Of a stretch of 33,463 bases of DNA, positions 1 through 7,857 are shown piece by piece. The translations under genes were made by a program, and so were the position numbers. The DNA comes from CAZKTO01 sp964555685. Its GTDB lineage: Bacteria; Chloroflexota; Dehalococcoidia; SHYB01. Within the stretch, counting starts at the first letter, position 1. Every line of letters begins with the position of its first letter. The stretch is from positions 1-33,463 of the forward strand of contig CAZKTO010000030.1 in the NCBI GenBank assembly GCA_964555685.1. Direction: 5' to 3'. The notes beneath the pieces were generated by a model. The model saw only the letters and a program-made list of their open reading frames with translations. It made no database searches and was not told the origin of the DNA.

Positions 1-187
1 TGATCCGCGCTAAGGTCTTCGCTACTAGCACGGAGGGAAATTGTGTGCGGAACGGAAGACCTAGCAAGTGGTAGATATGCTCTTGCTTGAGGCCGATGAG
101 ACAGACTGACACGATCCGGTGATAGTGTTTGTGGTGGACGCGGAGAGAGTCGCACTCTCCTGAATCACGACCTTTGGGTTGTGTACC
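1..187 (-). pseudogene. Possible HNH-type nuclease fragment running off the window edge
   Basis: On the minus strand the frame stays open from just after the dnaE2 stop codon to the left edge of the window, about 62 codons. It contains CDSLRVHHKHYHR, which resembles the first His pair of HNH endonucleases (LxVHHxxY). No convincing start codon or ribosome binding site precedes it, and it directly follows the dnaE2 TGA in the same frame. The partner CxxC and the distal Asn/His of an HNH fold are not seen. It may be the start of a gene lying mostly outside the window, a decayed fragment, or chance. Confidence 0.28.
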
Positions 188-3100
188 TCACCGGAAGTAC
201 GGCCTTGGGCGAGGCAATGTCTCCACGCCCGGTCCATCGGGGCCAGTCGCTCGTTTGCTCATAAAGTCGCTCAGTGTCCCCAGCCGCTCCACGATCACAT
301 TGATCGTCCCTTCCTTGCGCGAGACCGCACCGTAGGCCAGGAGAAACGTCTCGCTCACCTTAGCGCGGTACGCCTCATAGACCGCCGGCCACAGGATCAG
401 CGGGATCAGCCCCTCCTCGTCCTCCAGCGAGATGAAGTAGGCGTCCGCCGCCGGGTGCTGGAGCCGGACGACCATCCCCGCCACGAGCACCTTCGCGCCC
501 TCGTCCTTCCACTGGAGTTGGCGGCTCGATGTGAACGCAGGCCCCAACGTCCCCCGCAGCTCCTCCATTAGATGGCCGTTGGTGGTCAGGCCCATCGTGC
601 GATACTCAGCGATCATCCGGTCCCAGGTAGCCTGTATTGGGAGCTGCGCCATGTCCTGCTGCGCCGGGAGGCCGAGCGAGAGCTGCGCGCCCACGGGCCG
701 GTAGCGCAGCCCGATCTCCCACAGGACCCCACGCCGCTCGCGCCCGAAGCCATCGAAGGCGCCTGCACCGGCCAGGCTCTCCAGCTCCTCCCGTTGCAGG
801 CCCGTCCGCTCCATGACGTCTGCCACCGACGCAAACGGGCCTCCGCGCCGTCGTGTGCTCAGGACCGTTTCTGTCGCCTCCGGCCCAATGTTCTTCACCG
901 TGAGCAGGCCCAGGCGCAGGGCGTCGTCCTCGATGGCCGACTTCGCCTGGCTCTTGTTCACATCGGGCACCAGGAACGCGATGCCGCGCCGGGCCGCGTC
1001 CTGCTTGATCGTATCGAGGCCCCAGAAGCCCATCGGCTGCTCGTTCATGAGGCCAGCGTAGAACTCCAACGAGTGGTACTTCTTGAGATGGGCCATCTGG
1101 AAGCTGGTGACGGCGAAGGCGGCCGCATGGGCCTCTGGGAACTGGTAGCCGCCGTTGAACTTGGTGAAGATCGTCCTCGCCGTCTCCAGCGGCACGCCCC
1201 GCGCCAGCGCGCCCTCCTTGAACCGCGTCCACCACTGGAAGATCAGCTCGTCGTTGCTCTTCTTGCTGAAGGCCCGGCGCAGCTGGTCGGCATCGCGGGC
1301 GCTGAGCCCCGCCACGTGCATCCCCAGCTCCACCACCTGGTCCTGGTAGAGGATCACGCCCAGCGTGCGCTCCAGGGCGGGCCTCTCCAGGGGATGGTCG
1401 TAGGTGACCGGCTCCAGGCCCTGGCGGCGATGGATGAAGTGGGTGACGCCGTCGTTGGCGCCGACGCCGGGGCGGACGGCGGCGACCTCGAAGGCCATGT
1501 CCATGAGGCTGCGCGGCCTGAGGCGGGGGAGCGTCTGCATCTGCGCGGCGCTTTCGACCTGGAAGATGCCGATGGTGTCGCTCTCCGCCAGCATGTCGTA
1601 GACGGCCGCGTCGTTGAAGTCGATGCGCGAAAGATCAAGGGGCTTGCCCGTCCGCTGCTCCACCAGCCGGACGGCCTCCTGCATCTGCGAGAGCGCGCCC
1701 AGGGCCAAGAGGTCGATCTTGACCATGCCCGCCTGGTCCACGGCGTCCTTGTCCCACTGGACGATGTAGCGGCCGTCGATGGCCCCCGGCGTGACGGGGA
1801 CGACCTCCGTAAGTGGCGAGGACGAGATGACCATGCCGCCGGAGTGCTGCTGCACGCCGCGCGGGAGGCCGGCCATCTGGGGGGCCAGGTCCAGGAGGTC
1901 GCGCCAGCCGGGGGCATCGGCGAGGTGGCGCATCTCGGGCAGCCGCTCCATCTCCTGGCGCAGATGCCGAGCGTCCTGGTCGTCGACGCGCTTGGCCAGG
2001 CGGTCGACGAGATCGGGCGGGAGACCGAAGGCCTTTCCCAGGTCGCGCACGACGCCCCGCGCACGGTAGGTGCTGATGGCGCCCACGAGCGCGGCGCGCT
2101 CCCAGCCGTACTTCTTGTGGACCCGCAAGATCAGCTCCTCCCGAATATCGCGGGGGAAGTCCAGGTCGATGTCCGGGGCCGTGCCCAGCTCTTCAGGGAG
2201 AAAGCGGTCGAGCCCCAGGTCGAACTCCAGGGGGTCGATGTGGCTCAGGCCGATGAGGTAGCCCACGATCATGGCGACGGAGCTCCCGCGGCCCCGGCCC
2301 GGCGGGTTGGCCTCCAGCGGGACCTCGGGATTGCCGAGCCCCAGGTCCAGCATGGCCTCCCGCGCCAGCTGGATCAGCTCGTAGTAGATGAGAAAGAACC
2401 CCGAGAGGCCATGCTTGGCGATGCGCCGCAGCTCCTCGTCCAGCCGCCCCCGCACCCGGGCCGTCATGCGCCCGTACTTGCGGAGGGCGGCATCCTCGCA
2501 GACGCGCCGGAGGTAGGTGTCGGGCGTGTAGCCCGGCGGGACGGGGTGGTCCGGGAAGCGGTAGCCCAGGTCGGTGGTGAGATCGAAGGCGCAGCGGCCG
2601 GCGATGTGGAGGGTGTTCGCCAGGGCTTCGGGAGCGCCGGAGAACAGCGCCTCCATCTCCCGCCCGGACTTCAGGAAGAACTCGCTATTGGCGCGGCGGT
2701 GGACGTGGCTCCCGTCCAGGCTGGCGAGGTTCTTCACGGCCACCAGCGCGTCGTGCAGGCGGTGACGCTCGCGCACGTGGTAGTGGACGTTGTTCGTGGC
2801 GACGACGCCGACGCCCAACTGGCGCGCAAGGTCGCACAGGCGGCGGTTCCGCACCCTGTCGCCTCGGACCAGGTTCTCCTGGAGCTCGACGTAGACGTTA
2901 CCGCTGCCGAACCACTCCAGGTATTGGGCGAGCGAGGCGCGGGCCAGGGCGGGCCGGTCGAGGACCGAGGATGGGACGGGGCCTCTGGGGCACCCGGTCA
3001 ACGCAATCAGCCCCTCGCCATGCTCGGCGAACCACGCGGGGTCGGCCTCGGGACGGCGGCGCTCGCTGCGGACGTGGGCGTAGGACAGGACGCGGCAGAG

Positions 3101-3364
3101 GTTCTTGTAGCCCCGCTGGGTCGCGGCGAGGAGCGTGAGGTGGTGGCCGCCCTGCAGCGTGACCTCGGCCCCGATGATCGGCTGGATGCCCAGGCCCCGC
3201 GCCGTATGGGCGAAGTCCATGGCCCCGGTGAGGGAGTCGTGGTCGGTCAGAGCCAGCGCCGGGTAGCCGAGCTCCTTGGCCCGCAGCAGGAGCTCGTGGG
3301 GGAAGGACGCCCCTTCATGGAACGAGTAGGCGGAATGGCAGTGGAGCTCGGCGTAGCCAGTCAC
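188..3364 (-). CDS. dnaE2: Error-prone DNA polymerase III alpha subunit (DnaE2/ImuC)
   Basis: This is the translesion C-family polymerase of the ImuB/ImuC mutasome, about 1058 aa, the usual DnaE2 length. An N-terminal PHP domain begins at LHCHSAYSFHEG (residues 7-18). The polymerase core carries the catalytic pair in APDIDLDFP (around residues 395-401) and the third carboxylate in VKIDLLALG (around residue 549). A helix-hairpin-helix region and an OB-fold follow near the C terminus. A GTG start at 3364 is chosen because the protein then begins VTGYAELHCHS, with AGGCGG a few bases upstream and only 10 nt after the DUF6504 stop. Longer upstream frames give a non-conserved N terminus. It is the last gene of imuB-DUF6504-dnaE2 and is expected to be SOS-induced from the LexA-like site at 4821-4836. 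The family inserts nucleotides opposite lesions and causes damage-induced mutation. Confidence 0.93.
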   Translation of the reverse strand: MTGYAELHCHSAYSFHEGASFPHELLLRAKELGYPALALTDHDSLTGAMDFAHTARGLGIQPIIGAEVTLQGGHHLTLLAATQRGYKNLCRVLSYAHVRSERRRPEADPAWFAEHGEGLIALTGCPRGPVPSSVLDRPALARASLAQYLEWFGSGNVYVELQENLVRGDRVRNRRLCDLARQLGVGVVATNNVHYHVRERHRLHDALVAVKNLASLDGSHVHRRANSEFFLKSGREMEALFSGAPEALANTLHIAGRCAFDLTTDLGYRFPDHPVPPGYTPDTYLRRVCEDAALRKYGRMTARVRGRLDEELRRIAKHGLSGFFLIYYELIQLAREAMLDLGLGNPEVPLEANPPGRGRGSSVAMIVGYLIGLSHIDPLEFDLGLDRFLPEELGTAPDIDLDFPRDIREELILRVHKKYGWERAALVGAISTYRARGVVRDLGKAFGLPPDLVDRLAKRVDDQDARHLRQEMERLPEMRHLADAPGWRDLLDLAPQMAGLPRGVQQHSGGMVISSSPLTEVVPVTPGAIDGRYIVQWDKDAVDQAGMVKIDLLALGALSQMQEAVRLVEQRTGKPLDLSRIDFNDAAVYDMLAESDTIGIFQVESAAQMQTLPRLRPRSLMDMAFEVAAVRPGVGANDGVTHFIHRRQGLEPVTYDHPLERPALERTLGVILYQDQVVELGMHVAGLSARDADQLRRAFSKKSNDELIFQWWTRFKEGALARGVPLETARTIFTKFNGGYQFPEAHAAAFAVTSFQMAHLKKYHSLEFYAGLMNEQPMGFWGLDTIKQDAARRGIAFLVPDVNKSQAKSAIEDDALRLGLLTVKNIGPEATETVLSTRRRGGPFASVADVMERTGLQREELESLAGAGAFDGFGRERRGVLWEIGLRYRPVGAQLSLGLPAQQDMAQLPIQATWDRMIAEYRTMGLTTNGHLMEELRGTLGPAFTSSRQLQWKDEGAKVLVAGMVVRLQHPAADAYFISLEDEEGLIPLILWPAVYEAYRAKVSETFLLAYGAVSRKEGTINVIVERLGTLSDFMSKRATGPDGPGVETLPRPRPYFR

Positions 3365-3374
3365 GTCGTCCCGC

Positions 3375-3590
3375 CTATGCCCGCTGGGTGAACCACTTCC
3401 CAGTGAGCAGGTCCTCGAAGACGACGAGCTTCCTGCCATCGGCCATTACCAGCTCGTAGTACATCCGGGAGACCGGCTGGTCGCGCCACCACTCGTCGTC
3501 GATGCGCCAGCGCTCGGCGACCTCGGCCACCGCCAGCCTGCGTCCCCGATAGACCACGGCCTTCGGGCGGCGGTCCGGGCCCGCCGTCAC
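3375..3590 (-). CDS. Small DUF6504-type protein between imuB and dnaE2
   Basis: This 71-aa protein is read from a GTG at 3590, 20 nt after the imuB stop and 10 nt before dnaE2. It starts VTAGPDRRPK, and its core includes YRGRRLAVAEVAERWRI and DDEWWRD. It ends with a strand-rich segment, FEDLLTGKWF. This matches the small W-rich proteins (DUF6504) often found between Y-family and DnaE2 genes in mutasome operons. The biochemical role is unknown; its position suggests an accessory subunit or assembly factor of the mutasome. The start is uncertain because no strong Shine-Dalgarno is visible. The same frame extends upstream into imuB, but that part reads as an out-of-frame shadow with no conserved residues. 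Confidence 0.72.
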   Translation of the reverse strand: MTAGPDRRPKAVVYRGRRLAVAEVAERWRIDDEWWRDQPVSRMYYELVMADGRKLVVFEDLLTGKWFTQRA

Positions 3591-3610
3591 CCGGCCGGGT
3601 CGTGGCAGGT

Positions 3611-4792
3611 CTAGGGCACGTACGGCACGAGCATGCGCCGGCGTTCGGGGATTCTCGACCAGGGTTCTGCCTCCCTCACTTGATAGATCGGCGCCGGTCC
3701 GCCCAGCCGTGCCTCCAGGTCGCGGATCGCCCCGCGTAGGTTCTCCTCCTCTCGCACGTCCACGAAAAGGTTCCCCTGCCGCCCGCTCTCGCCGGTGAGG
3801 CCGGAGAGCTCCAGCGCCAGGCCCGCCAGCGGCCCCGGCGGTGGGTAGCGCTCGACGGCGTGCCGGAGAACAAAGAGGCCCCGCTGGCGCGTCCCCACGG
3901 GCTCGGCGAAGCCCAGCCGTTTGTGCCAGGACGGACCGCGTGTGGTAGGACCGCCGACGCTGGCCTGGCGGGCAAAGCGTCCCCGCATGATGGGCTGCGC
4001 GAAGGCCCTTCCCAGGAGCACGTCCAGGGCGGTGGCGATGGTCTCCAGGCTCATCACGGGCGCGGAGAAGGCCAGCGACTCGGCGACGGTCGCCTGGTGC
4101 TTGCGGGGCACGAGCGGGCTGGGATCGATGCCGCGCGCCAGCTCCCAGACCTGCGTGCCTTCCCGGCCGAACTGGGCCTGAAGCGGCCCCAGGGGAAGGC
4201 GAGCAACTGCCCCAAGGGTATCCAGCCCGAAGCCCCGGAGCCGCATCCTGGTCTCGCCGGAGACTGGGAGAAGGTCGATGGAGAGCGGGGCGAGGAACCC
4301 GGCCACGTCCTCGGGCGCCTTCCGCGCCCCGCCGGGCGGGGCCACGGTCGCTGCGGTGTAGGCGGGGAACTTGCCGCTGGCCACGCCTACCTGGGCGCTG
4401 TAGAGCGCAGGCACAGCCTTCAGCAGGGCGGCGACGAGGCCCGCCTCGCTCCCGTATAGCCCTGCGAGGCCCGTCAGGTCGGTGTAGGCGGTCCCCAGGC
4501 CCGCGTCTTCGACGACGGGGCTGCGCTGCTCCAGCGCATCGAGCACGCGGCCCCAGGCGTCCTGGTAGGCCGGCATATCGGCTTCGATGATGGCGGCACG
4601 GGGGCAACGAGCAAGGGCCTGCTCCAGCCGCAGCCCCTTGGCGCCCGGCGGGGCCTCCGGCGAGTGATCGAGCACGATCTTCCGCTGCCCGGCCCGCTCG
4701 ACGACCAGCACCGGCTGGCCTCGCAGGGCAGGTTGCCGCTGGAGTTCGATCTTGACCGACAGGTGATGGACAAGGACACAGGCGACGGGCAT
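3611..4792 (-). CDS. imuB: ImuB-type catalytically degenerate Y-family polymerase
   Basis: This 393-aa protein has the Y-family layout: palm/fingers to about residue 170, a helix-hairpin-helix thumb around 180-210 (MRLRGFGLDTLGAVARLPLG), and a little-finger-like C-terminal half. The catalytic carboxylates are missing. The N-terminal DxD position reads VLVHHLSVKIE (residues 6-16), and the SIDEAYLDLTG motif has become GLGTAYTDLTG (98-108), replacing Asp-Glu with Gly-Thr. That loss is characteristic of ImuB, which acts as a clamp-binding hub recruiting DnaE2 rather than as a polymerase. The ATG at 4792 gives the normal N terminus. It heads the imuB-DUF6504-dnaE2 operon. No imuA/imuA'/sulA-like gene is adjacent. 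Transcription is probably LexA-repressed. Confidence 0.88.
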   Translation of the reverse strand: MPVACVLVHHLSVKIELQRQPALRGQPVLVVERAGQRKIVLDHSPEAPPGAKGLRLEQALARCPRAAIIEADMPAYQDAWGRVLDALEQRSPVVEDAGLGTAYTDLTGLAGLYGSEAGLVAALLKAVPALYSAQVGVASGKFPAYTAATVAPPGGARKAPEDVAGFLAPLSIDLLPVSGETRMRLRGFGLDTLGAVARLPLGPLQAQFGREGTQVWELARGIDPSPLVPRKHQATVAESLAFSAPVMSLETIATALDVLLGRAFAQPIMRGRFARQASVGGPTTRGPSWHKRLGFAEPVGTRQRGLFVLRHAVERYPPPGPLAGLALELSGLTGESGRQGNLFVDVREEENLRGAIRDLEARLGGPAPIYQVREAEPWSRIPERRRMLVPYVP

Positions 4793-4816
4793 ACGGCTTC
4801 CTCAGAGGGGAGTCGT

Positions 4817-4845
4817 ATGCTAGAACGCGTGTGCTATTTTGGCAA
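4817..4845 (-). promoter_or_regulatory. Predicted sigma70-type promoter of the imuB operon
   Basis: Read on the minus strand, TTGCCA (4845-4840) and TAGCAT (4822-4817) are separated by exactly 17 nt. This places transcription start a short way upstream of the imuB ATG at 4792. The LexA-like palindrome lies within the spacer and -10, so bound repressor would occlude RNA polymerase. Confidence 0.55.
4821..4836. promoter_or_regulatory. LexA (SOS) box-like operator between divergent imuB and SRAP genes
   Basis: TAGAACGCGTGTGCTA is a 6-4-6 palindrome with one mismatch between arms (TAGAAC against GTGCTA; the perfect partner would be GTTCTA). It resembles the GAAC-N4-GTTC class of SOS boxes used by Gram-positive-type LexA proteins. 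It sits between two divergent damage-response units and overlaps -10 elements on both strands, so one operator could control both. No lexA gene is in the window, so the cognate repressor is inferred. Confidence 0.6.
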
Positions 4846-4872
4846 GTAGCTGGTGGCGGGACGGTGTAGAAT
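4833..4872 (+). promoter_or_regulatory. Candidate promoter region of the SRAP gene
   Basis: Two possible -10 elements face the SRAP gene. GCTATTTTGGC (4833-4843) fits the signature seen upstream of other genes here and overlaps the LexA-like box. TGTAGAAT (4865-4872) has an extended -10 TG and lies 32 bp before the ATG. Neither has a good -35. Which is used cannot be decided from sequence. Confidence 0.4.
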
Positions 4873-4903
4873 ACGTCCCTCAGAATTGGGAGGAGGAACG
4901 GCG

Positions 4904-5569
4904 ATGTGTGGGCGGTACACCTTGCAAGCCGACATGCAGGCAATCGCCGCGCAGTTCGACCTTTCCCTGGTGGACATGCCGTACGAGCCTCGCTACAACA
5001 TCGCACCGACCCAGGAGGTCCTCACCATCGTGCGGCAGGGCGACCGGCGCGCCCCCAAGATGATGCGCTGGGGGCTGGTGCCGTTCTGGGCCAAGGACGT
5101 CAAGATTGGCTACAAGATGATCAACGCCCGAGGCGAGGAGATCGAGACCAAGCCGGCGTTCCGCAACGCCTTCAAGAAGCGCCGGTGCCTGGTGATAGCG
5201 GACGGTTTCTACGAGTGGCGTAAAGACGGGGCCCGGAAGACACCAATGTACATCCAGCTCAAGGGCCACTCACCGTTCGCCTTCGCCGGCCTCTGGGAGG
5301 TATGGTCGCCACCCGACGGTGAGCAGGTGCTCTCCTGCGCCATCGTAACGTGCGACCCGAACGAACTCATCGCGACCATCCACGACCGGATGCCGGTGAT
5401 CCTGTCTGAAGAGGCAGAGCGCATTTGGCTAGATCCGCAGGTACAGGACCCCATGGCGCTGAAGGGCCTGCTGCGCCCGTTTCCGGCGGGCTCCATGAAG
5501 GCTTGTGCTGTCTCGCCGCTGGTCAACTCAGTGAAAAACCACGGTCCGGAGTGCATCGCGCCAGTCTGA
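4904..5569 (+). CDS. yedK: SOS response-associated peptidase (SRAP/HMCES/YedK family)
   Basis: This 221-aa protein is the sensor and shield of abasic sites in single-stranded DNA: its Cys2 forms a thiazolidine crosslink with the open-ring sugar. The active-site set is complete. MCGRYTL gives Cys2 after Met removal, Asn74 is in INARGE, Glu104 in DGFYEW and His160 in IATIHDRMP, matching the E. coli YedK spacing closely. The conserved MRWGLVPFWAKD is also present (55-65). The ATG at 4904 is fixed by the requirement for Cys2 and by the GGGAGGAGG ribosome binding site just upstream; an earlier in-frame start would abolish the chemistry. It is divergent from imuB, with a LexA-like box between them, consistent with damage induction. 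Confidence 0.95.
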   Translation: MCGRYTLQADMQAIAAQFDLSLVDMPYEPRYNIAPTQEVLTIVRQGDRRAPKMMRWGLVPFWAKDVKIGYKMINARGEEIETKPAFRNAFKKRRCLVIADGFYEWRKDGARKTPMYIQLKGHSPFAFAGLWEVWSPPDGEQVLSCAIVTCDPNELIATIHDRMPVILSEEAERIWLDPQVQDPMALKGLLRPFPAGSMKACAVSPLVNSVKNHGPECIAPV

Positions 5570-5838
5570 GCGGGCCAGACCAATGTGCGGGCATGAGTTC
5601 GGGAATTGCCTGGGTGCCCGCGAAGACACAATGGAATGATCGTGCGCGTTCGTCGGCTTGGCCCCCTTCTGCCTACCGGCCGCGGCTAGATCCGGCCCGT
5701 CTCCGCAGATTCAGTATTGCTCGCGCTAGTGAAGAGCGCGTAGCAGCTTCCAGCAGGCCGCATTCTCTCAGGACGCGTGCGGGAATTAAGCTCTTGGCGC
5801 TGGTTAGCCCGCGTTCATAGTCGGCGGCAGCGGCTCAA

Positions 5839-6276
5839 TCAGCGGCGCATCCCCGATGGTTTCCGCATCTGTGCAGCGGTCAGGGGGACATGGCAGTCAT
5901 GACAGAGCGTTTCCAGGTTGTCGAGGTGGTGAGCACAGCTCGTCCCATAGCCGCGGCCATTGCGGGGCCGAATGTGGTTGACCTCGAGTCCCTCGCCGCG
6001 ATGCAGACGTCGCCGACAGCGTCGGCAGGTATACTTGTCGCGCCGCTTCGCCGCCTTGCGCGCCTCCGACCACCAGTGATTCCGACGCCAGGCCACGCCA
6101 CACTCGGGGCGGCAGAACCATTGTGAGCGTCCAGGGAGCAGACCACTGCAATTGGCGCACGATGAACCACGTCGCCAGGCGGGCGACCACGCACAGCGGT
6201 AGGCAGGTGGTGTGGTGCGCGCAGGCTGAACTGAAGCCGAAGGACGACGCGTGTGGGTCTGGGCGGGTGACGCCAT
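5839..6276 (-). CDS. HNH endonuclease domain protein
   Basis: This protein of about 145 aa contains two zinc-finger-like parts. The first is CANCSG followed by FCRPECG. The second is the HNH core: YTCRRCRRR, EVNHIRP and then NLETLCHDCHVPLT, which supply the Cys pairs and the His-Asn-His catalytic residues. HNH proteins of this size are small nickases or nucleases, often stand-alone or associated with mobile DNA. The ATG at 6276 is used; a TTG one codon upstream is also possible. The N-terminal 35 residues are Pro/Ser/Arg-rich and not conserved-looking, so the true start may be internal. No phage or intron structure is apparent around it. The 269 bases downstream (5570-5838) show no gene I can recognise. 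Confidence 0.75.
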   Translation of the reverse strand: MASPAQTHTRRPSASVQPARTTPPAYRCAWSPAWRRGSSCANCSGLLPGRSQWFCRPECGVAWRRNHWWSEARKAAKRRDKYTCRRCRRRLHRGEGLEVNHIRPRNGRGYGTSCAHHLDNLETLCHDCHVPLTAAQMRKPSGMRR

Positions 6277-6445
6277 CAAGCGCTCTACAGTGCGAAACCA
6301 AGTTCAAAACTTAGTCTATGCTTCGGGCATAGCTACGTCAACTGCTCTGGCAGGGTGCCTGACAAAGTCTTTTCGCCCGATGCGCCGCGCTAACCTCTGA
6401 GGTCCACGGGATTGAATAGGCGACCTTTCGGGCAGCGGTCAGGGG

Positions 6446-6598
6446 TTAGCGGCGGTGAGCTTGGCTTTGAGCCGCCTTACCCAAATCCAGGGCGACCTCC
6501 AGGTCTACCAGGAAGCGCTGCCCCAGGGCACGCTCCTCCTGGTTCAGCCCGTGGAACCCGTAGAAGGCCATCCCCTCCAGGCGGATCCAGGCGGTCAA
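6446..6598 (-). pseudogene. folB: 3'-truncated dihydroneopterin aldolase (folB remnant)
   Basis: The minus strand encodes 50 aa that match the N terminus of FolB: WIRLEGMAFYGFHGLNQEE, then ALGQRFLVDLEVALDL. This corresponds to the family's first strand, the FYGxHG motif and the LGQxFxVDL strand. A TTG start at 6598 has a strong AGGAGG about six bases upstream, so the 5' end is intact. After LDLGKAAQSQ the frame runs into AHRR and a TAA. The rest of the roughly 120-aa protein, including the catalytic Lys region, is not found in any frame downstream. It is a 3'-deleted gene that may still be translated as a short peptide. It implies a rearrangement here, or a functional folB elsewhere. Confidence 0.72.
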
Positions 6599-6753
6599 CG
6601 GTTGCCTCCTTCAGCCGGGCCTGCGCCCTCCCCTACGAAGACGCTACCCCGGATTTCCCATATCAACGTCCACCTATCGGTGGATTCCTCCCGTAGAATA
6701 CTTGAAAAGCCCCTGGTGTAGCTTCGGTCGAGAGGGCTCGTTGGAGGAACCCA

Positions 6754-6918
6754 ATGGGTGAAAAGGCCCAGGAGGCGCTGCAGCTTCAAACCGACAAGCG
6801 GCTGAGACTGGAGTTCCATCTTTTGGAACGAGCGCGAGCGGAAGGTCTGCTACGCTACGTTCGCGAGCCTCTCGACCCAGCTTTTGACGCCCAGGACAAG
6901 AACGCCAGACGGCAGTAG
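6754..6918 (+). CDS. Small charged protein of unknown function (54 aa)
   Basis: The ATG at 6754 is preceded by TTGGAGGAAC, giving a strong ribosome binding site at ideal spacing. The product starts MGEKAQEALQLQTDKRLRLE. It is highly charged, predicted mostly helical, and ends in a polar tail (DAQDKNARRQ). There is no Cys, signal peptide or transmembrane segment, and I recognise no family. Possible promoter elements lie at TAGAATACT (about 6694-6702). It may be a small regulator or nucleic-acid-associated protein, but that is only a guess from charge. The gene ends 12 bp before a repeat copy at 6931. Confidence 0.5.
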   Translation: MGEKAQEALQLQTDKRLRLEFHLLERARAEGLLRYVREPLDPAFDAQDKNARRQ

Positions 6919-6930
6919 GAAATTGTTGCC

Positions 6931-6974
6931 TGGAAGGGGCCTGGGGAAAGCCTCTTTGTCAAAAGAGGTTTCCC
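6931..6974 (+). repeat. Half copy of a palindromic intergenic repeat (second copy at 23585-23628)
   Basis: These 44 bases, starting TGGAAGGGGCCTGGGG and containing the small palindrome CTCTTTGTCAAAAGAG, are identical to 23585-23628. There they form one arm of a large inverted-repeat element. Here only one arm is present, between the small gene and the 3' end of the cyclophilin gene. Confidence 0.85.
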
Positions 6975-6997
6975 CAGAACAATCAAAAGGACTGTGG

Positions 6998-7747
6998 CTA
7001 CCGCGCGGGCGCGATCTCCTCGATCGTCACCTTGATCATGCGATCGGCGGGACGCGCCGCGGGGCCGGGTTCGCGAGGCGTGAGGGCCAGGGCCACGTCT
7101 ATCCCCTCGACGACCTGGCCGAAGACCGAATGGCGCCCGTCCAGGTGCGGCTGGGGCGCGTAGACGATGAAGAACTGGCTGCCGTTGGTGTTGGGGCCGG
7201 AATTCGCCATGCTCAGGGCGCCGCGGACGTGCTTCCGCTTCTCGCTGAACTCGTCGGCGAAGGTGTAGCCGGGCCCGCCGGTGCCGTCGCCCCGTGGGTC
7301 GCCGCCCTGGGCCACGAAGCCCGGGATCACCCGGTGGAAGGTCACGCCGTCGTAGAAGCCCTCGCGGGCCAGGAAGACGAAGTTGTTGACCGTCTTGGGG
7401 GCGTCCTTGGCGAAGAGCTCGACGCGGATCTTGCCCTTATTCGTCTCGATGGTGGCGAAGTACTGCTTGTTGGCGTCGATGGTCAAGGGCGGCGGCTGGG
7501 TGTAGCTCAAGGGCCTCCTTTGGTCCGGCGTGGGAGCGGCCGTGGGAGTGGCAGGCGCCGGGGGCCGTGGCGAGGGCGTGGCGGTGGGCGCCGGCGGAGC
7601 CGAGGTGGTCGTGGCCGCTGACGGACGAGTGGCCGTAGGCGCAGCGGTGGGGGCCTCCTCCTCGTCGCCGTCACACGCCGCCACCAGAAGGGCGACGGCG
7701 GCGGCTATCAGGATGGCGAAGAGCCCCGCTCTGGTCCGTCCATTCAT
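6998..7747 (-). CDS. Cyclophilin-type peptidyl-prolyl cis-trans isomerase lipoprotein
   Basis: This 249-aa protein has a lipoprotein signal peptide: charged MNGRTR, a hydrophobic stretch to residue 20 and the lipobox LVAAC with Cys25. A Pro/Thr/Ala-rich linker (about residues 30-82) spaces the enzyme from the membrane. The cyclophilin domain follows from about residue 90, with the conserved VTFHRVIPGFVAQGGDP active-site block, then the GALSMAN segment and SQFFI. It should catalyse proline isomerisation in extracytoplasmic proteins as a membrane-tethered foldase. The linker style is common in Chloroflexota and Actinobacteria lipoproteins. The start is fixed by the signal peptide. Confidence 0.93.
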   Translation of the reverse strand: MNGRTRAGLFAILIAAAVALLVAACDGDEEEAPTAAPTATRPSAATTTSAPPAPTATPSPRPPAPATPTAAPTPDQRRPLSYTQPPPLTIDANKQYFATIETNKGKIRVELFAKDAPKTVNNFVFLAREGFYDGVTFHRVIPGFVAQGGDPRGDGTGGPGYTFADEFSEKRKHVRGALSMANSGPNTNGSQFFIVYAPQPHLDGRHSVFGQVVEGIDVALALTPREPGPAARPADRMIKVTIEEIAPAR

Positions 7748-7857
7748 GGCGCTTGCACCTGCCCTGGCAAAGGAACGGGGCGCCGCGTGGCCCCCGCTCC
7801 TCGTATCCTCATGGACGCCCCGCCTGCGAGGCGGGCGCGCCGGTCATCGGCCGGCGG

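Noticed and set aside
572..3391. Very long open frame (939 codons) on the plus strand opposite dnaE2
   Set aside because: It is an antisense shadow produced by the high GC content. The minus strand holds conserved polymerase motifs; the plus frame shows none.
5570..5838. Plus-strand frame continuing past the SRAP gene, and a minus-strand frame in the same gap
   Set aside because: Neither has a ribosome binding site or a recognisable motif. The plus frame is a different frame overlapping the SRAP gene.
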